This document shows positions 1 through 12,375 of a DNA stretch of 64,000 nt, piece after piece. How positions within the stretch are numbered: position 1 is the first letter of the stretch; every line of letters begins with the position of its first letter. Under the pieces are notes generated by a model. That model made no database searches and was not told the DNA's origin. It worked only from the letters and a program-made list of their open reading frames with translations. The position numbers and the translations under genes are program-made. The stretch lies in the NCBI GenBank assembly GCA_963855995.1, contig OY979721.1, positions 16,719,893 through 16,783,892 on the forward strand, read 5' to 3'. The stretch comes from Muricea muricata. Its lineage: Eukaryota; Cnidaria; Anthozoa; Malacalcyonacea; Plexauridae.

Positions 1-3000
1 AAAAGCAAATGGCCAGCCGAAAGGTAAATATTTTCAATTTAAACTACGTTAAAATTGTTCTAATTATTTATTAAAAAGTAGTTTTTTACAAATGATGATT
101 ATAAGTTTAAAAAATAAACGGAAAAGTAAATGTATTATTTATTTTAGTCTTTCCTTGCTAGTTCAATTTCCTGTTGTATATGTTGTGGATTGTGCAATTA
201 TTTGGAACAAGACGAGAAGTTTTTCACTGATTATCCATCCACACAACAAAATAATCTGTGTATTATGTTTTATTCAGGGTGTGAATATTCCAGGCCTTGG
301 TAGCTTCACATTTTCACAGCGAAACCTGGATATGGGGCATGGACGTCAAGTTCTTGTACAAAGACCTGTCTTTCAACTGGCTGAGAAGTTTGCTCAGACC
401 CATGCCTTGAATTATACTAAACATTATGTAACAGGTAAGATGATTTTACATCTAATCAGAATTGAAAAATCATTGAAAAGGGGTCAATGCAGGTGTTAAT
501 GAGACATAATCATATTTTGAATGGGTTGGTAGTGAAATATAAAGCAAACACAACCAAAGGATCTTTCACTAGCTAAATGATACATAGATTGAACATTGCT
601 AACTAAGCTGATGTTTGTATCATTTAGATAGCAAATATCCTATCATCTTGATAACTTAAATATTATATTACATATGCATAGCACCTCAAGGGAAGGAGAG
701 ATGACTACACCCCCTATGTTTAATACCCATGCTTGATATTTCCACAATCTCTTCTATTAATATGTAATATTGCCTGAGGTTTGCTAGAGTAAACCAGTAA
801 GTATGTTGCAAGCATCTTGTCACATCTTAAAAACTGCTCCAACAATGACTTCCTATCTAAAATGTTAAACATTGATTTGGATTGGGCTTTCCCTATTCTT
901 CCTAGACCTCCCTCCGACCCATCCCTTCTACGTGTACCTACCTCCTGCCCACCCCCCTCCTTACAGTTCCCTCCTGTCCCTATCCCTGCTTCCTGTCCCT
1001 CTCTCCTGATCTTTCCACCTCCATCATATTCCACCCCTACCTCTGCTTTTCCCATTCTTCTATTGTCATACTGATTTTCATTTTCTCTAATTAATCTTCT
1101 ATGACTCTTATTAGACAATTCATTCACAATTAACACTCTTGCTTCTTTATTCATTTCAGGTCAAATACCAATCCTAGCATTGAACTTCACGGTAATTGCA
1201 TCAGAGCTACCTTATCCGCGAGAAACAGTCGAAAGTTGTGTGAAAGAAGTATTGCAAGCTGTATCAAGATCGCTTCATGTTAGACGCAATGTTGAGTTTA
1301 TATTCTCGGGAATTGGCTCTCTCTCTATCAGGGACGCGAGAGTAAAGATGAAATTTTCTAAAGAGTTTGTGAAGAGCATGGATAATACGGGAGAGCTTGT
1401 CAATGCTTTGAGAAATGTATGTTTATTTAGTGACATTAAATTATCTCGCTGTCAAAACGGATTTAGGACAAGTTCTGGCAAAGCTCACGTTACGTATTAC
1501 CGCGGCTGTAGAAGATCATGATCGTTTTTTTAAAATATATTTTAAATTATTCATTTTCAGAGGCCTGACACAACTGATTCTGTGTTTTCTGAGATTATCA
1601 CCTGTAGACCAACGACTGGTAACACTGTCATTCTGCCAAGGTTTGATTTTGATTCAAATTCGCACGTCTTCTGCATTCTTTGAAAAACTAGATTCATATC
1701 TCTGAGGATGGTTCTTATACATTCTCTTACACATTCATTCATCCTCATTTTTGTTTGAGTTTAAAATTTTAAGAAATGAATGAACAGTGTACAGCTATTC
1801 AGTACTTTATTTCAACTATTTAAAGGATTAACCTGAACGCAGAAGACAATAAAACTATGGAAAATAGCGGAAACATCACTCCTGAAGTAAGAAGTAGCCG
1901 GAAAGCAGTTCTTAGGAATACTGGCGATAATTCAGTCATGGCGACAATTGAAGAATGCAACGATGATGAACGTATGCTTAGGATTTTGTTCAAGAACACA
2001 CTGTTCACTGTTTATAATAATTATCATGCCAGACAGGCGTTGTTCCACATTATAACATTATTATCAGCATATCTTATTTAACATTATTTTTTTTAACATA
2101 ACTGATGGTTTGATTACAAACGGTGTACTAATTCTCGCAACCACTGCGAACAAGCTCATTTCCTGTTTAACATGTGAGTTTTAAGGCAACAGTTTCTATG
2201 CGTTACTAACTCCCAGTCGTATTAACTTCATTTATAGGACTGGAAACGCCAATCGCTCCAGTATTAACGCCAAGAAATCCAACTCGAGCCCAGTTTCCTG
2301 CCTCAGAAGTCAAACAGCCTGTTCCATTCCACGATAATCCCAATGAAGTACCACATCGACCCCTGTCATCCCCTTACAACACTCGATTACGTCAACTGTC
2401 ACGACAATCACGCTGTCGTAATGGATCACCCGCTTCGGGTTGCGGACAAGGATCACCAAAAACAACTGATGGAATGACTAAAAAAGTTGTTGTAAAAAGC
2501 CCAGAATTCCGGTGAGAGCTTGTACTAGTTTATTTAGGCTGCCTGGAGTGAGCAGCGCTATCCATTGGATAGTGATTTCTTTCAACTTTCTAAACATGTT
2601 CACTAACTCGCAAAATATAGTAAAGTTCAGCATTTTTGAGTTACGGTCATTTTTTTATCTCTTACGAGTTCAATATCCTTGCTGTCTGTCATTGCTTTTT
2701 ATGCCTTTCTTTGGCAGTTAAAAAATCACTATTGGGTACTGCAGATAGATCTATCCATGTTAGTACTAGAAATCGCTGTAGTCTAAACAAGCGTTACGCC
2801 AGTAAATTGCTACTTAGGCTGGCTGGCTTTAGTTTACACACACGTCACGCTAGGATTAATGCCAGCGCTGTCCATTCAGTGTAAATAAAGTATCCGGAAA
2901 CTATTTTTTCAAAATTAAACATGGACAAACAAACGAGTGATCTGGATTTGCAAGGAAAAGAAACTAATCGTTAGAAACACGCACCAGCATCGTTTGACAA

Positions 3001-6000
3001 ACAGTCTATTTACTTTCAAAAGTGATATACAAATAATTCCACTGAAGAACGAGTGTTTGTTTGAAGTGTTAGCCATTGCACTCGGTAGTATTGTAAGATC
3101 AATCACTCGCGTATATACGGTTAAATGAGCTCGGTGTGTCTGTTATGGCAGTTCGTGTGTGTCTTACTGCTCCAGCCAGGTACATTCACGTCAATATATT
3201 GTATGTATATTTGGCATATATACGTCAGTTAATAATAATGTCGATCCTTGTCTACTTTTAAAAACCGTTCTTTTTATTTCTTTCTTTCTACAGATGTTGT
3301 CATAGCAACAAAGCTGGTCAAGAATTGTGTTACTTGTGTCATCAACGTAGTCGTAAAAATATTCCGATATATCTGGCAGAAGAAAAGAAAAAAAGAGAGC
3401 AAGAGGATGACAGATGCCTACAACAATATCAACATACTAAAGATCTTAACGCGGTCCTGAGAGAGCAGGTTAGTGTCCACACTGGGCAAGGAATGTAATC
3501 CACGCAAAGGTCGCAGGTTGATTGCCGGCGTGCTCAGGTATTATTTTCAGCTTGCTAGATACCACAGCCATCATCTTCCCTTGCGTACATAACACCAAGG
3601 TACTTGCACATTGAAAGCAAGCTTATAGTGCGTATTAGGATGGAAGAGGTTTGCGATCTGGCAACGTTAGAACCGTGTATTTTTATCAGAACTTCTCACG
3701 ACCATGACAAAGCAGTGTCGGTCACTTTTAGGCCAAGAAGTTATCAGACAGAAAAATTAACCAAGAGACCGCTGCATTTAACATCGGAGTCGCAGAAGCT
3801 ATAAAGGTAACAATCATCCTTTTTCAAGTTTTAGCGTAAAGTGAACTTTGCATTGTTGTATTAAGAGAAAATTCAGTACAGAATAGAAATATGGAACGAC
3901 TATTATATACAGCATTTATATCTGAATTTTTATAGGAAAAGAAGAACGTCAGACCCCTTGAATTTCATGTAAGTATATTTTTAAAAAGGAAATAAATTGT
4001 TTCATTAAAAGATAACAAGTGAACGAGAATGCTTAATTTATTTTTCTAGAGATCATACCTGTTTCGAAATCGGGCTCTAACACCTCCGTACTCTTTGAAA
4101 CAAGCTAAATACTCCAGTGAACTTCAAAATCAGGTCAGTTAGTTGATAAATTGTATGTTAATTCTTTCTTCTTGTTAAATATGATCCCTCGACTCTCGTC
4201 AATCTGTCTCATTGTGTTGGGCCCTTTCTGTACAGGTTGATGAGAAGAACAATTCAATATTGAAAGAAAAATCAGATCAGGAATTATTGGATCGGTTGGA
4301 ACAAGTTCAATTAGCTGAAGAGTAAGTTATAATTCCTAAAAATGAAATTAGTTTCTTTGTATGCAAAACAATTCTTTGTGATTTCTTCTATTTAAAGATT
4401 GGCTCGACAACGAGAACAATATCTGCAGGACAAGAAATTTGATGAAGACCAATATCGCGATGCGCTCAATGCACAGGTACAGTAACACTATAAGAGCCAA
4501 TTGAGATACCTAGTAGAGGCAGAGTTATTTCAGTCCTATGTTTCATTGGTAGTGAAAGAACCAATACCTGTCGTGTACTATTAACTGCACTATCTATACA
4601 CTGACAACGATATATGTTGACGTCATATGACGTCATAATGTGCTACGAACAAAAAAGAGGGTCACGAGCCGCCTAGGCGAGTGGATCACTGATGCTCATG
4701 TCACATGATGACGTCTACGTGTATCTATAACTGAAAACGGCAATTTATTTGTTTTCTATAATAAAAAAGTGGAATTTTTTGCCAAATTAAGCATTGTAGT
4801 TCGACGAAAAGACTTTCGCACGCCATGGTCCATACAAAACAAACCACGCCATTGGCTGTTGATTTAATTATGTTGAATTCTATTTAAATACACTTTACAT
4901 CGTTCCCAAATTTCCACAAAATTTATAATTCTCTTTGCTAAACACAAGTACAAAGTTTTAACCAGTTTCGTAAAGGAAGAACAAATATATGAATGTTTAA
5001 AAAAAGGAAAATGTTGCTGTGAGCTTAAAAATATAGTAATGTCTTCTAAGAAACCACTATACTGTTGTAGGTTCACATTGATAGACATATAATTCGTCGC
5101 AATTTACTAAATCGCTCAGTGCTCGATCGCATGAGATTGCCAAAACCAAATATCATCCAACCATTTGAGAAAACATTGGTTCAGAAGCTACCTGGGTCCA
5201 TGGTTAGAAAGTTCGACAGGACGAAGACAGTAAGAGATAGTTTAGTGTAGTATATGATAGTTGGCTTGTAGTTGTATAGTATAGTTTTAACAGATAGTGT
5301 ATAATAGTTGGAACTGGTGTGTAATGTGGTGTGTTACGTTATATTTTGGTGTGGTGTGGTGTGATGTATCGTATGGTATTGAATGACATAGCTGTGGTAT
5401 GGTATAGTTTATGACATGATATATAATTGCATATGATATGGTTAAGGTTATGCATTGCTAAATCACATTTTTCTCCTTAGGTTCAGTTGAAATCGCTTCC
5501 TATCCCTGCAGCTGAACCGGACTCAGTTGAGCCGATATTTGGCAAGAGTGATGCGACTCCTGAAAAACTACAGAAACAAAGAGAGAGGGCACGCGAGCTT
5601 TATCACGAACAACTGGCGATGGTCGCAAACAAAAAACGTGCAGCGATATTGCACGATCTTACCGCACAACGCGAGGAGTCAGAAATGTTGGAGAAAATAA
5701 AAAAAGAGTAAGTTTATTCTTTGTATTTGAGCTGGGATGATAACTTCCATATTTGGGTGAAAACATGATAACAGAAATCGACTTTCAACAACTGCTAATC
5801 TCCTAAGTATTTTTTAGAGCATTTTTCTAAGCTATCTGCCCTCTTTCAAAAGGACTGTACCGAAAACCAAGGTTAAAAGTTTATAAGACATGAATTAAAG
5901 AATTAAATCTAAATAGAAAGGGCAACGGCTTATAGACTATCGTTCCCCAGCCCCTCCCGGTCAGTTTCTGCAACGGAGTCTGTAACAACAAGGACATTAA

Positions 6001-6283
6001 TTAATTATTTTTCCTTAGACTGCATCTTGATCGTGCTCATCATTTCTACGAGTCACTAAAAACACGCCGTGAATTAGAACAGTCCTGGGCCGAGAGTATG
6101 CGACGTAAGCAAGAACGAGACGAAGAAGAGCGCGTTCGATCCCATTCACCAGGAGTTTTGATGCAAGAACAATGCGATAAATATCATCGCTGTGAGCAAT
6201 GTGGACGTCGGCCGTGGAATTGTGGAGAATCCAATATATGGAGGGAAAGTCGTTACATCTCTGGATCACGGCTGATAGTATAG
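1..6283 (+). CDS. CCDC81: CCDC81 orthologue (5' partial, 13 exons visible)
   Basis: Exons 1-23, 278-434, 1160-1416, 1561-1618, 1843-1971, 2238-2511, 3294-3468, 3936-3968, 4050-4133, 4236-4321, 4398-4476, 5481-5707, 6019-6283. Phases agree and give 614 residues; roughly the first 50 residues lie left of the window. Exons 1-4 hold the two HU-like domains that define CCDC81 (GVNIPGLGSFTFSQRN in the first; ALNFTVIASELPYPRETVES in the second). The middle is Ser/Pro-rich and disordered. Then comes the CYLCHQR cysteine segment, a long charged coiled coil (3.3-6.1 kb), and the diagnostic C-terminus with paired cysteines (CEQCGRRPWNC) ending in SRYISGSRLIV. Vertebrate CCDC81 is a centrosome/ciliary-satellite-associated protein of similar size (about 650 aa); the role here is inferred by orthology. 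The least certain exon is 1843-1971, whose end at GAAC/GTATGC was chosen to keep phase. A stretch near 5.1-5.23 kb ending in a good donor may be a skipped or alternative exon. Confidence 0.9.
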
Positions 6284-6471
6284 GATATCCATTGGTGGCC
6301 AGGTATCCGAAGGAGTAGGGAAGGGTCTCAAGTGTGCTTAATACATGAAGTAAAGACCGTCAATTTTAAGTCTCTTGTATGAGATTGTTGCTCTGTGATG
6401 AAGAAACTTGAATAATTGTGTGGTTGAAAGTCAACACTCAGAAGTTGTAAACTGTTTCAAGCGTGGAATTC

Positions 6472-6477
6472 AATAAA
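6472..6477 (+). terminator. Poly(A) signal of the CCDC81 gene
   Basis: AATAAA lies about 190 bases after the CCDC81 stop codon, followed by T/GT-rich sequence (TTGTGTCTTTGATG) that would serve as the downstream element. Confidence 0.6.
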
Positions 6478-6499
6478 TATTGTATTGATGCGAATTTAA

Positions 6500-9000
6500 A
6501 CTTGTGTCTTTGATGTGTCCTTGATGTGTCCTTGGTGATTTTGATACATTCATTCCTCGCGCAACATAATGTAGCGTGCAAGTTGTATATATACAACATG
6601 TATTAGCATTCAATCAGTATCTTGTAGCGTAACCTATCACATTGCAACATTTATAATATCACTCAACTGCGTTTGTGTTTTATGTGGGTTGAGATATTTC
6701 CTTCCCACACAATATTAAACATCACACCTTCATTACATGCTATGCTTGGTCAATTTTATCTCTAATTTTATCCACGTTTTTAACAAAACAATTGTTAGAT
6801 TTATTTTTGGGTGTCTACCTAAAACACGATTGAGTCATGTGTCTAAACATCTTTGGGACTCCAGAATAAATTTTTAGATGTCTATAAAATATTTGGGACA
6901 ATCGTGAGCAAGTTGAAATTAAACTCGAATTTCTTGTTGACAGTGCCAGTGGAAATATTGTATTTTCCATAATAATGATAAAGTCTATTCATTTCTACCA
7001 GTAAAAAACTTGTTTAAAATTGTGTGATCATAAGTTTTACCATGTTGTTAAGTTTCTGTTCTATTGTATAACAAGTTTAATTTGCCCAGTTAATTTTCCA
7101 TACCATCAATTTAAATTTTCGACAACTCCCTCGCTTTAACGGGAAATAACTAGCAAATTCAAAAACTTCATTACTAATTCACGAGCAAAGCACAAAGGAA
7201 ATTATAGGAAAAGGAAATTATTTTCATTAAACGAAACGTTATTTTAATATTATATTCTCGAATATTGGCTATTTTAATTTACACATTCGGGGGTTGACTA
7301 CAAGCTAACAGCACGCAGACAACAACAATATGATCTACATTTGCAGATACAAAAATGGTATATACCACTGATCAATATCACTTGCCAACATTTTTGTTTT
7401 GGACTTAACACACTTGATTAACATATTATACAATAGCATGGTAAAGTATCATTCTGGGGGAAAAGTTTATTGTTTGCTTTTTGCGAGATGAAATGCTTGA
7501 AAAATTTGAAGAATATTAAGTGAAGACGCAAAGCGGATAGAGATGCATTAATTCTAACACTCTTAATTTATTTAACTCATCATTTACAATTGCATACGAT
7601 GGTTTAAAACCGGAACTAAATACTGGAACAAAGGCTTCAAAAGAAATTATTATATTTAGCTGGTTAATGTACACTTGCACATGTTCCCAAATATAGATAC
7701 CTTTAACTTTATGTCATGTATCTGGTTACGTTATAATCTTCACCATATAAGTATCACTGTTATGCAACTAGCGTCACTCCTGATGAGGACTAAAACATAG
7801 TCGAAAGCTAGAATAAATTCAAAATGTTTATTTTCGGAGTTACCGTTGTTTTGTATTTTGTAACAATACTCAGTGGTTCCAGCATTTTTATAGCATGTAA
7901 ATTGCTGTCACTTTGCATAAATACTTGTGCACCTTTATATAGTTATAAGCATATCACGCGCCACAGGACATATATGGCCTGCATTTGAGTTTTTCTCAAA
8001 TCAATCATTGAACTTCTATCCTGCTCGACCTCATTCAATAATTGTTTAATATACTCACAATTCGTGCTTTACCAGCTATAAAACCCTCAGCTGTGACTCA
8101 TGTTTTATATCTGACAAAGCACTCGTGTTATAAGTACAGTATTACACAATTCCGCATATCTCATTACACTTAATATTTTAATGTTTTCTTCTTTTTTAAC
8201 AAAAATATTTACAAATACATTTCCTGTACAAAATTCTTTGCAAATAAATACTATTATATTTTTAAATATATTACCATAGTGATACTTTTTGTCTCATTAA
8301 TTGTACCAACAAGACACTACAACCTATTAAACTAGACCGATATTGAAAAATTACAGCATTGAAGGTATTTTAAAACATTTTTGAAGCCAACACATGAGCA
8401 AATATATGAAGCGTATGAGCAATTAAAATTTCCAATTTCCGCTTTGGCCAATATAAAGCGCTTGGAACTGGCGCCAAAATTGTCACATGATTATTATGAC
8501 ACATTTTATTGATCTGAGGCCAGTAGTTAAAGTTTTAAAAAACTGATCAGGCCATTATTAACCGCTTGCATTGACTTTTTTAACTTGGCATTTTAATTTG
8601 TTTATGCTATTTATGCTAATCCGTTCGCGTGTGTTCTTAGTCAGCAGAAATTGTCATTGATGAACGATGATTCTTCTGTCGCTAAACGCTTTACGATGCG
8701 ACGTTTGAACACTAAATGTTGTTTCTTTCTGATAGAAGAATAATGAATTTGCCCAAGTGCCTAAGATTCCAAAACTACCCCCGCTTCCTAATATAGTAAA
8801 GCTTACACAAATTTGTGTCAATGTTTATCCACATTTAACAAAGACAGAGTTAAATTTGAATACCAAATTCCATACCATGTAGAAAACAACTTCTATAGCT
8901 TCCTTTAATACTTGGCAAAGTCCATGCTCTTTCTACAATTGCTTTTCGTCAGAAAAAATTATTGTTGTTGTCGTTGTCAAGTGTTACTAACTCAGTATTA
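6500..9000. other. Intergenic, mostly unassigned AT-rich sequence
   Basis: No coding exon could be supported on either strand. The only structured piece I recognise is the hammerhead-shaped tail motif near 7.77-7.84 kb. The rest is AT-rich with no open frame above background. Confidence 0.5.
7773..7843 (+). repeat. Retroelement-tail motif shaped like a type I hammerhead ribozyme
   Basis: In order: a stem I strand GTCACTCC (7773-7780), CTGATGA (7780-7786), a 4-bp stem GACT/AGTC (7788-7791 with 7799-7802), GAAA (7803-7806), a stem AGAATAAA/TTTATTTT (7810-7817 with 7827-7834), a U-U-C, then GGAGTTAC (7836-7843), which pairs with the first strand at seven of eight positions. This is the type I hammerhead layout. 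Known PLE hammerheads have a much shorter stem III, so this may be a decayed or divergent relative. The sequence after it (TTTTGTATTTT) is shared with the copy at 56.1 kb, which marks it as the end of a mobile element. Confidence 0.45.
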
Positions 9001-9187
9001 TATTAGTTCATGTCGTAGTTGAAATTCATACGAAGTACAAAACTTTCAGTCAACCGCAGCTTGCAGCGAATCACCGTTGGAAATGTCATTGTATCAATAG
9101 ACAATCCATCCAATTTATCCATACAATTGTATGCCAATGTTCTAGACTGATGTATCGTGCCACTTTCCAAATATATTGCATCAGATT

Positions 9188-9628
9188 TCATGATTCTGAA
9201 AGCTTATCCATAGTTGGTCTCGACTGTGATCGAGTTGACATCCTCCTTGACCTGGACCTTTTCGATTTTCCTTTAGTGTTTCTAATTCTTTCTTTGTGTA
9301 AAGAATGTAGGGATATAGTTGGATTAGAAGATCTGTAAACGCTGCTTCCATTTTCTGCCGTCAGAGTTTCGTCCATTTCTTCAATGTCATCTAAACTCGG
9401 TATATATTTACTGTCACGGAATATCTTTGTGATGGGTCTTCTTCGTCGATACAAGGCAGCATCACTTAGTTCCGCTCTGTCGTGTCTTCCCTGTACTCCT
9501 TCAGAATTAAAAATACTCTCGTATAAATCTCGCATAGAAACCGGTTGATCTTCTACGACAGTTACACTTTTTCTCTTATCTGTGTAAGTCATTCTGCGAC
9601 TTTGTCTGCTTCGTCTTTGCAGAGGCAT
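9188..9628 (-). CDS. Single-exon hypothetical basic protein, 146 aa
   Basis: An uninterrupted frame from ATG at 9628 to TGA at 9188 on the - strand. I do not recognise the family. The N-terminus is basic, the middle (SMRDLYESIF; YIPSLDDIEEMDE) looks like ordered, acidic real-protein composition, and the C-terminal 35 residues are a Ser/Arg/Lys-rich tail (SKRSRSRRMSTRSQSR) of nuclear or nucleic-acid-binding type. No signal peptide or membrane segment. It is the only candidate gene on this strand and has no visible intron, unlike every other gene in the window. It could be a retrocopy, a terminal exon, or a chance frame. Length and composition make me favour real coding, without assigning a function. 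Confidence 0.5.
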   Translation of the reverse strand: MPLQRRSRQSRRMTYTDKRKSVTVVEDQPVSMRDLYESIFNSEGVQGRHDRAELSDAALYRRRRPITKIFRDSKYIPSLDDIEEMDETLTAENGSSVYRSSNPTISLHSLHKERIRNTKGKSKRSRSRRMSTRSQSRPTMDKLSES

Positions 9629-9639
9629 CGAGGCACTAT

Positions 9640-11220
9640 TATCTTACCAGACGTTGAATGAACGTACAAAACAAGCAATTCAGCAAAAATACAACTTACT
9701 TCATTACGCTATTTTCCTTTAATGTGATTCAATATTTTGTGACGTTCTCAATGGAGCGTCATCAGTGTATCAAACCAATCAAATCAATTCCTCATGTTCA
9801 GGTATCCAATAAGAATGCGACAAATAAAGGCCATCATTGCCAAATAATAAGAAACTCATCTAATCCTTATATGGCAATAATCTGATGAAATTGTGCATGA
9901 AAATTACGTCATATTATTGTGATGTTCTAGAACTAAATAGTTTAATTTCAGTTTGTTTGGAAAAATGATCAAATTATATTGTGGCGACTACTTTGTTACC
10001 ATATCAATGTGAAAACGAAATAACATTATGCCTCCGCGGTACGTACGCCCAAATTTGAATACGTTTGTGTTAAATATGCGAAGAACAAGAATATTTTCAG
10101 CAACTTTACATCTACATTCCAGTCATCAAGAATGACTCAAGTCAAGGTTTCATGCATTAATTAGAACGATATTTATAGGAGAACACAGTAAAGAGAGCAA
10201 CACCGATATTGAAGAAATATGATATATAATTAAGTTCAAGCGTCGACTGACAAAGATTCTTTACAAAGCAATGAGCGTTAATGAGAAAATCGGTATCTAT
10301 ATGTGATTTGGCGATACAAAAGTTTGAATTGGGTTAGGCAATCAATTTACTTCCAATTTTTGGATGTAAGACTTGATGTTGTGTCTGTTACTTCGTGAGA
10401 TCAAAGTACCGTTGTTTGGTATTTTAAAAAATACTAAGTGTTTCCGTGGCCTACAGGAGGCCCTTGTTGGCTTGTTATGATGATACAATACTAAGATCTC
10501 TTCATAGTCATAGAAGTCCTTGCCAACCTCTCTTTTTTATCATAACAAATAATAAATGCCAGAAAATGAGTGCTTCTGATCAAAAACATTTCATGTTCGG
10601 AGAAAATCTGACATGATCGATTCTGGAGCCACCGTTTGAGCTAAACGCCTTTGATACAACCGGCCCCTATAAAGCTATGAGGAGATGAACCAGGCTGTGA
10701 TTATAAAATAATCAGTGAGCAAACAATTTTAATTTTAGGTTAGCGCGGAATTCCTCTTCGGCGTACTGTTAGAGCGCGTGTGACTCATGCTAGCTGTCAA
10801 CATACATTGCTCTAGAAAGGTAACAGGAAACTGAGCTATGAAACTAAGCTTTTTCATGAGGAAATCCATGCTCGTTTTTCCTCTACGGAATACAATATCT
10901 GCATAAGGAAAATTTGTTGCAACTCATCAGTTTGGAATGCGGATCATATCCTTTAGAATGCTGGAATGCTGCCCGCCAGGCAAAAATAGAATTTGATGTA
11001 TGAGGTAACTATAAGTCTAATAGCAGTTAAAATGTTTACGTTGGCGAGCAAGTTCACGATAAAATAAGCAAAAATTAAGGTAACAAATTTTATTGTAACA
11101 ATTCTTAGATAAAGAGTTATTATATATACTAACTTAACCGGCTACTTTGCAAAACGACTGGCTACCACCACTTTGGTGTGGCAGTCGTTGATTTTTTATG
11201 TCTTGTTTCGCAGAAGCTAC
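9640..11220. other. Intergenic, no gene seen
   Basis: No supportable exon on either strand. Unassigned sequence leading up to the LINE remnant; a short hairpin (GACTGGCTACCACCA with its near complement) sits at about 11.15-11.19 kb. Confidence 0.5.
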
Positions 11221-11259
11221 GTTTCAAGTAGCACTATATTGGAACTTATCAACAATTAA

Positions 11260-11905
11260 GAAAAATAGAAATCCATTCTGTACGCGTAGGAGACGTTTAC
11301 ATCAGTGCGGTTAAAAGCATCCGCAATTTAGGAGCGTGGTTCGATGAAAACATGTCTGTGGACCACAGTTTAGCTGTGGACGTACACGCAGAAAAAGTGT
11401 GTAACAAAGCGTTTAGAGGTCTGTATGAAATCAGACAAATAATAAAGCTCCTCTCGATAGAGTCGACCTGAATTCTGGTACATGTATTTGTGACGTCGCA
11501 TGTAGACTATTAGAGAGGTGCAGATTTCACTTCCACTACCGCTACCGCTACCTTAATCAATCTTGCAGCCAATCAGATGAGCTTGGTCTACCCAAATGAC
11601 CAATCAGATTGCTTAAAAATCGGGATAAGGTAGCAGTAGTGGTAGTGGGAGTCCAATCTAAACCTCTCTAATAATCACAACAGATTCATCGCTTACAGAA
11701 GGTACTGCAGCAAGAATGACGTGTTCACACCCAAATTGGGTTGACCCAAAGCTGCTCATATTACTCCAGTTTTGACCTATTTGGCTGCGAATAAAGTTTA
11801 CGATTGCTCTACTAGGTTTATAGCCCTCCATGGAATGGCACTAGTTGCATCAGAGACCTGCTCTCATTGAAATATGAAAGCACCTATCAATTAAGACTAG
11901 ATGAA
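11260..11905 (+). mobile_element. Decayed CR1/L2-like LINE fragment (end of reverse transcriptase ORF)
   Basis: From 11277 one frame reads VRVGDVYISAVKSIRNLG, then AWFDENMS and KVCNKAFRGLYEIRQIIK before a stop at about 11.47 kb. This is the typical segment after the RT palm in CR1/L2-clade non-LTR elements (NLG-WFD, then K-A---LY-IR-IR). After an inserted MITE the element resumes with the 'thumb' region (HITPVLTYLAANKV and RFIALHGMALV), now frameshifted with stops. It is a dead 5'-truncated copy. Family assignment rests on motif recognition only. Confidence 0.75.
11508..11673. mobile_element. MITE with TATTAGAGAGGT termini, inserted in the LINE
   Basis: A 166-bp element whose ends are inverted repeats of about 45 bp. 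They begin TATTAGAGAGGT and run into the repetitive CCACTACCGCTACCGCTACC segment, mirrored at the right end. It has no coding capacity. It interrupts the LINE remnant between the codons for HVDY and the following residues, so it landed after the LINE. The same terminal 11-13 bp recur on the MITE at 41.4 kb. Confidence 0.8.
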
Positions 11906-12375
11906 CCTTAATTGTAAATATTTAGTAGTAGTTTTAGCAAAATTTTTATAGTATTACTGTACAGTGCTTTAGAGTATTTTTATCATAAATCAAGCGCTAT
12001 ATTATTATTATTATCAATAGAGCATGCCTTTTTCTGGTCTTTAAGGAGAAAACCGACGAACTAAGGGTAAAACCCTTCGATAACATAATTTTTCTTTTTT
12101 TAATTTTTCCTTTTGGCCTTCTCTCTTTTTTCCATTTTTCCTAATCTCTTTTTTGTTTTCCCTTTTCATTCTCTTTTTTTATTTTTCTCCTTTCTCTATT
12201 GTGACATGTCTCTTTTTTGTGGTTTGGGAGTTCCAGGTTTCATAACTTGACCTCATCCGGCATGATTTTGATTGGTTATTGTCACACATGTGACCACAGG
12301 AAGTCCCGGCGTAGCTCGCATCCGGCTTCAAACACCTTATTATGTTATTACCTCATCAAGTCCTCTGAAAATGTT

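Noticed and set aside
817..1154. Overlapping Pro/Ser-rich and Gly/Arg-rich frames
   Set aside because: They are two readings of a C/T-rich low-complexity stretch within a CCDC81 intron.
5091..5232. Possible extra CCDC81 exon ending in ACA/GTAAGA
   Set aside because: Neighbouring exons already join in phase with conserved sequence on both sides, and this segment has no recognisable CCDC81 motif.
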